Of a stretch of 64,000 nucleotides of DNA, positions 54,622 through 61,827 are shown piece by piece. Source of the DNA: PLA3 sp964592235 (GTDB taxonomy: Bacteria; Planctomycetota; Phycisphaerae; UBA1845; UTPLA1); the NCBI GenBank assembly GCA_964592235.1, contig CAZQCF010000007.1, forward strand, positions 74,570 through 138,569. Direction: 5' to 3'. Each line of letters starts with the position of its first letter. Position 1 is the stretch's first letter. The translations under genes were made by a program, and so were the position numbers. The notes under the pieces were generated by a model. It did no database searches. It was given only the letters and a program-made list of their open reading frames with translations, and was not told the DNA's origin.

Positions 54622-55350
54622 CTATCTAAGATCGAATTCTGAGACAATCTGCTCACCTTGAGAGACGATGGCTCCCGTATATGTTTCGGGCGTGTCATTA
54701 AGCGCTACTTTATACTTGACGCTGCTGGTGAATTCTACTTCAATCTCGGTCGCGCCCATTGACGTTAGGAGTCTTATTGCTTCCTCCAATCGTATTTGAT
54801 GAAGACCAATGAGAATTGGCATGGCTCTACTTGAATCATTCACATCGACTTCCACAAAGCTGATGTTCTCCTCGCCGATGGCAGTTCGCAGATTCTCATC
54901 ACTGTGGAATGGCATGAGCCAATCGGCCTCAGCAGCGATGAACAGGTTGATTCGGTCATCAATGCTGTATTGCCTTGAATGAGCAGGTTCATGATCAAGT
55001 GCCCAAATCATCGGCGAGACATTTCCACTCTTATTGGGAACCAACCCCAATTCTGCGCGTGATGTTGGAATGGCACTCGGTACCTGAGCTTGATTTAGAC
55101 AAGGTGGAGTTCCGTAATGCTTGACGCCATTCTCGTCAATCTGATACCAGCCACCTGGATCATTAGAATCGCGATACCAGTCTCCAATTCCCTCGTTGTT
55201 GTTTTGATTAGGACCACAGACAATATGCAGATGTGTCACTTGCTGCGGCGGTTGCGGTACCTCGGTTACTTTCGAAGGCGGCTGTTCCAGGCAGCCGAGA
55301 CCAGAGGCGACGATTGCAACAAGGAATACTGCCAGCACACTTCGAATCAT
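54622..55350 (-). CDS. Cassette 1 lipoprotein (HYGTPPC family)
   Basis: 242 residues with a signal peptide ending ASGLGC (lipobox). The mature part has Trp/Tyr-rich segments (GGWYQIDENGVKHYGTPPC), a conserved block SRAELGLVPNKSGNVSPMIW, and DDRINLFIAAEADWLMPF. The same blocks recur at 58728-59447 in the second cassette. No known domain is recognised. It is the first gene of the cassette. Confidence 0.75.
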   Translation of the reverse strand: MIRSVLAVFLVAIVASGLGCLEQPPSKVTEVPQPPQQVTHLHIVCGPNQNNNEGIGDWYRDSNDPGGWYQIDENGVKHYGTPPCLNQAQVPSAIPTSRAELGLVPNKSGNVSPMIWALDHEPAHSRQYSIDDRINLFIAAEADWLMPFHSDENLRTAIGEENISFVEVDVNDSSRAMPILIGLHQIRLEEAIRLLTSMGATEIEVEFTSSVKYKVALNDTPETYTGAIVSQGEQIVSEFDLR

Positions 55351-55527
55351 TGCTATTACTCCCGTAAGAGGATGAGCTACTTCTGAGCGTTCACGCGAGC
55401 GCTCAAGAAGTTAGATCCTTCGTAGAGCCCTTGGCTGCGGCACCATGAGCTGCTACTCCTGTATAACAACAAGAATGAACGAAGCGCTCAGGCGAGATTC
55501 GTTTTTGGGATGATTGGCTGAATGCGC
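55351..55527. other. Leader of cassette 1
   Basis: A minus-strand TTATAC-type -10 lies about 110 bases before the lipoprotein ATG. An inverted repeat TTGAGCGCTCGCG/GAACGCTCAGAAG is nearby. GCGCATTCAG at the right end also appears near 59475, next to the second cassette's leader. Confidence 0.35.
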
Positions 55528-55581
55528 AAAAAAAAGGCGGCCTGCCCTCGTCAGATCCTTCCTAAGACGGCAGACCGCGCC
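55528..55581 (-). terminator. Intrinsic terminator of the large RNA
   Basis: On the minus strand: GGCGCGGTCTGCC (55581-55569), a 22-base loop, GGCAGGCCGCC (55546-55536) and eight T (55535-55528). One pair is a G-U wobble only on this strand. Confidence 0.8.
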
Positions 55582-56709
55582 AAACAACCGAATTGTCACC
55601 GATGCCGCGACCGCCCCCGCCTTCGAGCGTCCACGCATCGGCGCGTAAAACAATAAAAGCCACGGAAGAGGATTCGATCGCTTCGCCCTTCGAAGTCTTC
55701 GCCATCGTCCGTCGCACCGATCCGGTCTCCCGAATCGGCCGTCCCCTCATGGGCTTGGCTATCCGTTCAGAGGTCTGACAATCCCGTCGCCATCGCCGTC
55801 ATTGCTTCGGCGAGGCCGCTTCGCCGTTGGCCATTGGGCCCGGCCTTGCGGCACTCGGCGGGTTGCTTCGATGCGATTGATTTAACTCGTTCGCATCGAC
55901 CCTCTCTTCGGATTTCGCCGCCCTCCAGGGTCTTACCCGGACGACGCTAGCCGCAGGTCTCTCGACTGCGGCCCCTTCCATGGGCTTCCGCGCCCCTTTG
56001 GCACATGCGTTCGCAAGAGGTCCGGTCATCCGCGAGCGTTGCCTGCCCGCCACCGTCCGTCCGCAGGGTTTCTTGCCACCCTCTCGACGGTTTGCTCCCT
56101 CTCGCGCCTTGTCCGCCCTGTTGCAGGCCGACAGCGCCGTTGGGGTTCGCCCTTCGGAGCGTTCTCCTCACCGAGGTTGACCGGCGTTTTCCGCCGATGC
56201 CGACCCGCTTGCCGTTCACGACAGGCCTCGCTTCGACAAACCAAAGATTTGCCGAAGCTCGGGCCTGTTGCCGCGACTTCCGGGCACGTCCTCGGGTGAG
56301 TCCCTCGCGACCGCGACGAGTTTGACCCCGTGCCGCCGCCGGTTGCTCCCCTGGGTTTCGTCCCTCTCAAGGGTTCACTTCGCCTGCCTTGGCCGCCCAT
56401 TCCGACGGCTCATCCTCTCACGCGCTTATCGGCCCCCGCGATTACTCGCGAGCGGCCTACCGTGCGCCGCAGAGTCTCAATCAGCAGACGACCTGCCCGA
56501 CCCGAAGGCCGAGCGCCCTTCACAGGGTTTCGCGCCGCATGCTCCCTGGCGTTAGGCTTCTGATTCGCCGACCCGGGCTATGGGTTCACCTCGCGACGCC
56601 GCCGTGTGTTGCCACCGGTTCGGTCGCCGCACTTGAGGCCGACGAGAGCCGACTAGCGCCGTCAGGGAGTCTGGTGGGCGCCGATCGAATTCGCCACTCT
56701 TCCGTGGCA
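55528..56709 (-). ncRNA. Candidate large structured non-coding RNA (about 1.2 kb)
   Basis: No coding gene is supported across 55590-57080, but the minus strand folds into many short stems with GA-rich loops. Examples: C(UUCG)G-capped stem 56514-56495 with two G-U pairs; CAGGCC...GCTTCG long stem 56267-56222 containing one G-U pair; CGGCG-GAAAA-CGCCG 56196-56182; TCGATGCG/CGCATCGA 55899-55868; CCGATTCGG-GAGA-CCGGATCGG 55738-55717. The G-U pairs are A-C mismatches on the plus strand, which points to a minus-strand transcript. A promoter (56743-56716) and terminator (55581-55528) bracket it. It does not show RNase P RNA, tmRNA or rRNA landmarks. Confidence 0.6.
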
Positions 56710-56961
56710 GAAGTGAATGTACAATGGGTTTCGCGCGGGTCAAACGAAAAATTCGCGCGATGCACAAGTCACAAGCGCGCGGCGCGACTTGCAACCGCCC
56801 CCCGCGCGCAACGTGTGCTGCATCATCGAACTAACAGGATGCCCTGCGACGTGAAAATTCTCCGCCGACTCGCCGCTTTTTTTCAATTCACAAGTCGCGC
56901 GCGACCCGCAGCTCCCGCGTTTTCGCCCTTATCCACCGCGACCCACAACAATTCACCGGTT
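56390..56961 (-). repeat. 572-bp duplicated block, copy A
   Basis: Matches 59501-60072 with about six mismatches by eye (offset 3111). It contains the RNA promoter and the first 320 nt of the RNA, and ends just before a DnaA-box-like TTGTCCACA. Confidence 0.9.
56716..56743 (-). promoter_or_regulatory. Promoter of the large RNA
   Basis: On the minus strand TTGACC (56743-56738), 16 bases, TACATT (56721-56716). The same promoter is in copy B at 59854-59827. Confidence 0.6.
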
Positions 56962-56968
56962 GTCCACA
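56929..56968. other. DnaA-box-like pair
   Basis: TTATCCACC (56929-56937) and TTGTCCACA (56960-56968). The second matches the TT[AG]TNCACA consensus. The 56962-57152 stretch is AT-richer than its surroundings and holds no gene. Confidence 0.4.
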
Positions 56969-57152
56969 CACATTGGAGACGGGTGGATTGTTGTGCATGC
57001 TGCCCCTGCCTGCTCCGATCATCAGCGCTCAAGTGGGAAGCTGCAATTGACGTGTCGGCCTTATCTAAGCACGGTCATTAATTGCGTATGTCGCAGTCAC
57101 CCGCCCAAATTTTAGTTTATTATATATTCGTCAATCGGATCGAGAGGCGTAT

Positions 57153-57986
57153 TCATTCGACGGAAGGCTTTGTGGTAGTCGTACGGCCCTCGATTTCTTC
57201 TGGTCCCAAGAGTCGCACACACTCAAATTGCTCAACCTCCGCTTGCGACAAACGTGCAACTCGCAGCACGAATTGGCGATGCAGAACCGGCCAAACTGAC
57301 CATCGCCACGCCTTTCGCACAACGACGCCCCACACACGAATCTCGCCGCGCTCATCGAGGACTACAGCCGGTCCGCCGGAGAATCCGTGCCCGTCACCTT
57401 CCGGTCTTGGTATGACCACATCGACGAGACCCGGTCCAGTGCGACTTAGACTTGGTGAAATGACTCGCCCCATGGTGACGAATGGTTCGCGCTGCATATG
57501 CCTAATTAGGGTCTCGCTAGAAGCTGTAGGCCGAGCCATCGGATATCCAGCGAGATAAACGCGATCTCCTCGTCGCAGCGTAACGTCACCCTTCAAATGA
57601 TTGGGTTCAAAGCGATCCGTTGTGCCAAGCAGCACGAGCCAATCTTGATGGCCTAGAAGTTCCGCGATCCGCCCAACTTGGCGCGGCAGCTTGGCCAGCA
57701 TTGGGCGACCTCCGACTGACGCAATGACACAATCCAGCTGTCCCCGGTCCAGCGCAGATTGCTTGGATTCATCCCAGAATAAATGTACGGCACTGATTGC
57801 ATTTCGCCGGCTAATCGGAAATGCCGCCCCCAAGCCCTCCGCATAAAGCGGCAACACCTGGATTGTTGAGCGAACCGTCTCCATTTCCCTTTGTTCGATG
57901 GAGGATAAAGGAGCCACCGACGAGCAACCGCACACTAGGGGCCACACCATCCAGGCGGTATGAAATCTGCAAACCAACCATCTCAT
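57153..57986 (-). CDS. Trypsin-like serine protease lipoprotein (cassette 2)
   Basis: 277 residues with lipobox-like PLVCGC. His in NAISAVHLF, Asp in QDWLVLLGT and Ser in GFSGGPAVVLD follow the chymotrypsin-fold order. It is a diverged paralogue of 53152-53928 (shared GDRVYLAGY/GDVVFIGGI, VWGVVV). Its ATG overlaps the stop of the pseudoprotease by ATGA. The C-terminus (GPEEIEGRTTTTKPSVE) differs from the other copy. Confidence 0.8.
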   Translation of the reverse strand: MRWLVCRFHTAWMVWPLVCGCSSVAPLSSIEQREMETVRSTIQVLPLYAEGLGAAFPISRRNAISAVHLFWDESKQSALDRGQLDCVIASVGGRPMLAKLPRQVGRIAELLGHQDWLVLLGTTDRFEPNHLKGDVTLRRGDRVYLAGYPMARPTASSETLIRHMQREPFVTMGRVISPSLSRTGPGLVDVVIPRPEGDGHGFSGGPAVVLDERGEIRVWGVVVRKAWRWSVWPVLHRQFVLRVARLSQAEVEQFECVRLLGPEEIEGRTTTTKPSVE

Positions 57987-58768
57987 CGTTGTGCACTCAT
58001 TAGAATCTCGCTGATTGGTCGTGCCAGAAGGACTGACTCGCGTTTGCCATCCTCTGCGCGCATCGTCTGTTGCCCGATGACGACCGCAATAACCTGAATG
58101 CCTTCACCGGTTCGCTCAAGCCCAACCGGCCCGCCCAAGAATCCCTGATAATCACCCGCCGGCACAGAAAGATGGTAATTGATGGCTTTCATCCCGCCTG
58201 ATATTGGGTCCGGTCCCCGCGAAATATGGCTGATTCGGCCAATCACCACACTCGCTGGCGTGAGCCAGTATTCTGGTAAAGCCTTTTCGCAATGGAATCC
58301 TCCAATTGAAACGCGTTGATCAACCGACACTTCGGTGCAGATGTCCAGCGAGTTTGGAACGAAGTCCAGTGGTTTGCACGACGCGAAAAGCCCAACCGCA
58401 GGAAAGCCCAACGCCCTTCGCCCGTCTGGGATCGCCGGCTCACCATGTAACGTTTCCCAAACGGCAGTAAACCCGTCAGCGACAATCGCCGAAAGACCTG
58501 AATCAGCCCACGACATGATTGTGAGTATATGATAGGTGTCGACAGGCGTCCCCGCGTAGACGCCACGCTCGCTCGCGACATGGACTACGCGAAGCACAGG
58601 TTGATTGGACTTGTGTCCGCCTGACTCTCGCGAACTTACACACCGCTCGACCGCGCCACATCCGGGGAGCGCGCACGCTGACACGACCATCGACAAACAG
58701 CTGATAAACTCTTGGCCTCTACGACGTTTAATCCAGTTCGATGGTTGCGATAAGCACTTCGCCTTCAT
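57983..58768 (-). CDS. Trypsin-fold protein without catalytic serine (cassette 2)
   Basis: About 261 residues from ATG 58768; the start is uncertain because longer frames overlap the upstream gene. The signal ends ACALPGC. RVVHVASERGVYAGTPVD and GDYQGFLGGPVGLE align with the first cassette's copy, with Leu where a protease would have the active Ser. The two pseudoproteases resemble each other more than they resemble the active proteases. Confidence 0.6.
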   Translation of the reverse strand: MKAKCLSQPSNWIKRRRGQEFISCLSMVVSACALPGCGAVERCVSSRESGGHKSNQPVLRVVHVASERGVYAGTPVDTYHILTIMSWADSGLSAIVADGFTAVWETLHGEPAIPDGRRALGFPAVGLFASCKPLDFVPNSLDICTEVSVDQRVSIGGFHCEKALPEYWLTPASVVIGRISHISRGPDPISGGMKAINYHLSVPAGDYQGFLGGPVGLERTGEGIQVIAVVIGQQTMRAEDGKRESVLLARPISEILMSAQR

Positions 58769-59447
58769 AGACCAGTGCAGATGAATACGACTCCGGAGGC
58801 CCATCGAGAGTGATGCGAGTAGACCGCGATGTGCCCTGGCCCGCAACCGTGACCTCCGTTGCGCCGAGTTGTGAGAGAAGATCGATCGCATCGCCAAACC
58901 GAATCCCTTCAAATCGAATCATCACAGCGGGCAACGGCCCGGGATCCTCAATCGGAACAAGATAGTAGCGGATAGACTCCGCACCGATAGCATTGAGCAG
59001 CCCCAAGTCGGTATCGAATGGCATGAGCCAATCCGTCTCCGCCGCAATGTACAAATCCAATCGGTCATCCTTGCTGTTGTAACCGGGTGCCGTTTCCTCG
59101 TGTCGCTCAATCCACATCAAGGGCTTGACAAACCCGTCTTGATCCGGAACAAGCCCGAGACCTGCCCGTGTTTCTGGAATTGTGTAGGGCATCTCAACCC
59201 AACCATCGACGCAGGGCGGGGTTCCATAGTGCCGATTCCCTTGACCGTCCAACCAGTACCATTGGCTCGTATTGCTATCCCAATACCAAGTGGGCCCTCC
59301 ATCGTAACAGTCAAGCGCAAGTGGTTGTGGCCGAGGCGGTGGGCGTTGAATCTCGACTTCAACCGGCGTCTCGTCTTCCAACGAACAACCTAGGCCGAGA
59401 ATCAAACCCAGAATCACCATGGCGACGAGCGTTTCAACTTTGCTCAT
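58728..59447 (-). CDS. Cassette 2 lipoprotein (HYGTPPC family)
   Basis: 239 residues, signal ending LILGLGC (lipobox). It shares HYGTPPC, ETRAGLGLVPDQDGFVKPLMW, DDRLDLYIAAETDWLMPF and LGATEVTV with 54622-55350. The ATG is 54 bases from copy B of the duplicated block, so its leader includes the 5' domain of the structured RNA. Confidence 0.75.
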   Translation of the reverse strand: MSKVETLVAMVILGLILGLGCSLEDETPVEVEIQRPPPRPQPLALDCYDGGPTWYWDSNTSQWYWLDGQGNRHYGTPPCVDGWVEMPYTIPETRAGLGLVPDQDGFVKPLMWIERHEETAPGYNSKDDRLDLYIAAETDWLMPFDTDLGLLNAIGAESIRYYLVPIEDPGPLPAVMIRFEGIRFGDAIDLLSQLGATEVTVAGQGTSRSTRITLDGPPESYSSALVYEGEVLIATIELD

Positions 59448-59500
59448 GACATTGCATCCAAATTTCTTAACCTGAATGAGCGCGTGTGGGATCGAAATTC

Positions 59501-59820
59501 TGGCCGCCCATTCCGACGGCTCATCCTCTCACGCGCTTGTCGGCCCCCGCGATTACTCGCGAGCGGCGTACCGTGCGCCACAGAGTCTCAATCAGCAGAC
59601 GACCTGCCCGACCCGAAGGCCGAGCGCCCTTCACAGGGTTTCGCGCCGCATGCTCCCTGGCGTTAGGCTTCTGATTCGCCGACCCGGGCTATGGGTTCAC
59701 CTCGCGACGCCGCCGTGTGTTGCCACCGGTTCGGTCGCCGCACTTGAGGCCGACGAGAGCCGACTAGCGCCGTCAGGGAGTCTGGTGGGCGCCGATCGAA
59801 TTCGCCACTCTTCCGTGGCA
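59501..59820 (-). ncRNA. Truncated 5' domain of the large RNA, copy B
   Basis: Identical in layout to 56390-56709 (C(UUCG)G stem at 59625-59606), with promoter 59854-59827. The rest of the RNA is absent, and the transcript would run straight into the cassette 2 lipoprotein gene. Confidence 0.5.
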
Positions 59821-60072
59821 GAAGTGAATGTACAATGGGTTTCGCGCGGGTCAAACGAAAAATTCGCGCGATGCACAAGTCACAAGCGCGCGGCGCGACT
59901 TGCAACCGCCCCCCGCGCGCAACGTGTGCTGCATCATCGAACTAACAGGATGCCCTGCGACGTGAAAATTCTCCGCCGACGCGCCGCTTTTTTTCAATTC
60001 ACAAGTCGCGCGCGACCCGCGGCTCCTGCGTTTTCGCCCTTATCCACCGCGACCCACAACAATTCACCGGTT
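59501..60072 (-). repeat. 572-bp duplicated block, copy B
   Basis: About 99% identical to 56390-56961. It ends next to TTATCAACGG and 50 bases before rnpA. Confidence 0.9.
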
Positions 60073-60122
60073 ATCAACGGCTTCCCCGCATCGCCCTGCC
60101 GTCCATGCCCCGGAGGCCGGCC

Positions 60123-60509
60123 ATGACCACCCGCCTGCGATTTCCCAAAACGCGACGTTTGTCTGGAGACAAAGCCTTCGACGCCGTCTTCGCCGCGAAG
60201 CGATCCGCCTCCAACCGCCTGCTCGTCGTTTATGCCCTCGAAAATAGCCTTCCGTATTCACGGCTCGGCATCTCCGTCAGCCGGCGAATCGGCTCGGCCG
60301 TGGCCCGCAACCGCATCAAGCGGCTCATCCGCGAGGCCTTTCGTCTCGAACGCGATCAACTCCCCACCGGATACGATCTCGTCTGCGTCGCCCGCGCGTC
60401 CGAGAAGCCGCTTCTCGCCGATTATCGGAAATCGCTGCTCACCGTCGCCGCCCGCGCCATCATCAGCAAAGCATCGCCAAGGCGTGAGAAAAACTCCCCA
60501 GAGGTTTGA
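60123..60509 (+). CDS. rnpA: Ribonuclease P protein component
   Basis: 128 residues from ATG 60123 with GGAGG eight to nine bases upstream. The RNR motif is ARNRIKRLIREAFR, with the conserved N-terminal FPKTRRLSGDKAFDAVFAAK. It helps RNase P RNA process tRNA 5' ends. The usual neighbour rpmH was not found in 59476-60122, and no yidC follows within the window. Confidence 0.92.
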   Translation: MTTRLRFPKTRRLSGDKAFDAVFAAKRSASNRLLVVYALENSLPYSRLGISVSRRIGSAVARNRIKRLIREAFRLERDQLPTGYDLVCVARASEKPLLADYRKSLLTVAARAIISKASPRREKNSPEV

Positions 60510-60786
60510 ACACTCTCGCGCAAGTTCTGCGCGACATCGGCCCGCGCGCCGCCCTGCGTCCAGTGTTTTTAAGACGCGCGGAATCCACCACCCGCCGCCG
60601 CGCCCGCACAACCCGCCCACCCGATCCAACCCGCGCGCGACCTTGCGGATTTTATTGAAGACGCCGATCGGTCCGTCCGAATGTTCGGGTGAACGCGGAC
60701 GCCCGGAGGGCAAATGTCCGGTTCAAAGAGTTTGACCCACATCCGCTCCGGGGCCTCATCGGTCCTGTCAGCGGTCTTCCCACCAG

Positions 60787-60820
60787 GCCGGGGCTTCGGG
60801 ACGAAGCCTCGGCTTTTTTT
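60787..60820 (+). terminator. Intrinsic terminator downstream of rnpA
   Basis: GCCGGGGCTTCG/CGAAGCCTCGGC with a GGA loop and seven T. The stretch 60510-60786 before it holds short hairpins (GGTTCAAA-GAG-TTTGACC at 60719-60737) and no convincing gene. Confidence 0.85.
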
Positions 60821-60856
60821 ATGCGCCCGTTGCCGCGCGCACGCCCTTACCCGAAG

Positions 60857-61684
60857 ATGCCCGCGATGACTTACGCGTGGCTTGCCCTGGTCGGTCTGCT
60901 CGCCGGGTTCTCCGGCGGACTCCTCGGAATCGGCGGATCGACCGTCATGATCCCCGGCATGATCCTCCTGCTCGGACCCGCCGGGCAGCACCTCTACCAA
61001 GCCGCCGCCATGGCCGTCAACTTCTTCGTCGTCGGGCCGGCCGTTCTGCGACACGGCGCCGCCGGAGCCGTCCTTCGGCCGATCACGCGCTGGATGGCGC
61101 CGTCGGCCGTCGCCGGGGCGATCGTTGGTGTGTTCGCCAGCGAACTGCCTGCCTTTCGCGGGGCGGGCCAGGGCTATCTGCAAATCGCCTTCAGCGCGTT
61201 TTTATTCTACGCAATTGTCTATAACCTCTTCCGCCTCGGCACGCGCAAACGCCTGCCGCCCATGACCCCGGCCGACGCCGCCCTCGTCCCGCGCTGGAAG
61301 ATCATCACGCTCGTCGGCTTGCCCGCGGGCCTCGCCGGCGGACTGCTCGGCGTCGGCGGCGGCCTCGTGGCTGTGCCGACGCAGCAGGTCTTTCTCCGCG
61401 TGCCGCTGACCCACGCCATCGCCAACTCGGCCTCGACCATCCTCTGGTCCAGCATCGTCGGCACGATCGTGAAACACGCCCACCTGTCGCAGCACGGCTA
61501 CCGAATGCGCGACTCGCTCTTTCTCGCGCTTTGTCTCATTCCGTCGGCCATCCTCGGCTCCTGGATCGCCGCCGACAAAGTGCACAAATGGCCCGTCGGC
61601 ATCATCCGCGGCGCGTTCGTGATCCTCATGCTCTATTGCGGCTCGGAAGTCTTCTGGCTCGGACTGGAGCAGGTGCGGGAGTGA
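60857..61684 (+). CDS. TSUP-family (TauE/SafE) anion permease
   Basis: 275 residues from ATG 60857; the next ATG is at 60866. The repeated GxxGGLLGIGGS (LAGFSGGLLGIGGSTVMIPG) and GGLLGVGGGLVAVPTQ motifs mark the two halves of TSUP proteins, with about eight helices. It is likely to move sulfonates or sulfite across the membrane. It starts after the rnpA terminator. Confidence 0.85.
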   Translation: MPAMTYAWLALVGLLAGFSGGLLGIGGSTVMIPGMILLLGPAGQHLYQAAAMAVNFFVVGPAVLRHGAAGAVLRPITRWMAPSAVAGAIVGVFASELPAFRGAGQGYLQIAFSAFLFYAIVYNLFRLGTRKRLPPMTPADAALVPRWKIITLVGLPAGLAGGLLGVGGGLVAVPTQQVFLRVPLTHAIANSASTILWSSIVGTIVKHAHLSQHGYRMRDSLFLALCLIPSAILGSWIAADKVHKWPVGIIRGAFVILMLYCGSEVFWLGLEQVRE

Positions 61685-61765
61685 GAAGGATGAATGGCGA
61701 ATTGTGAAACTCGCGTAGAATCCGCTGTGCGGACCTCACCGGGGGCGCGGGCCGTGAAGGGAATC

Positions 61766-61782
61766 GGTCCGCAGAGCGGACC
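61766..61782. repeat. GGTCCGC-AGA-GCGGACC palindrome
   Basis: Seven-base perfect arms in the gap 61685-61827. A half copy GTGCGGACC is at 61727-61735. Confidence 0.6.
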
Positions 61783-61827
61783 CTGCGATTCTTCAATTTA
61801 GCAACGATGCCCTGCGAGCCCAGCGCG

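Noticed and set aside
55528..56709. Identification of the large RNA as RNase P RNA or tmRNA
   Set aside because: Conserved RNase P P4 sequences and tmRNA tRNA-like ends or tag reading frame were not found, despite the rnpA neighbour.
56389..57081. Long plus-strand ORF (230 aa) and its near-identical partner at 59476-60126
   Set aside because: The two frames are the same because the DNA is duplicated, so their openness is no independent evidence. No domain, start site or codon pattern supports coding, while the opposite strand has RNA-like stems.
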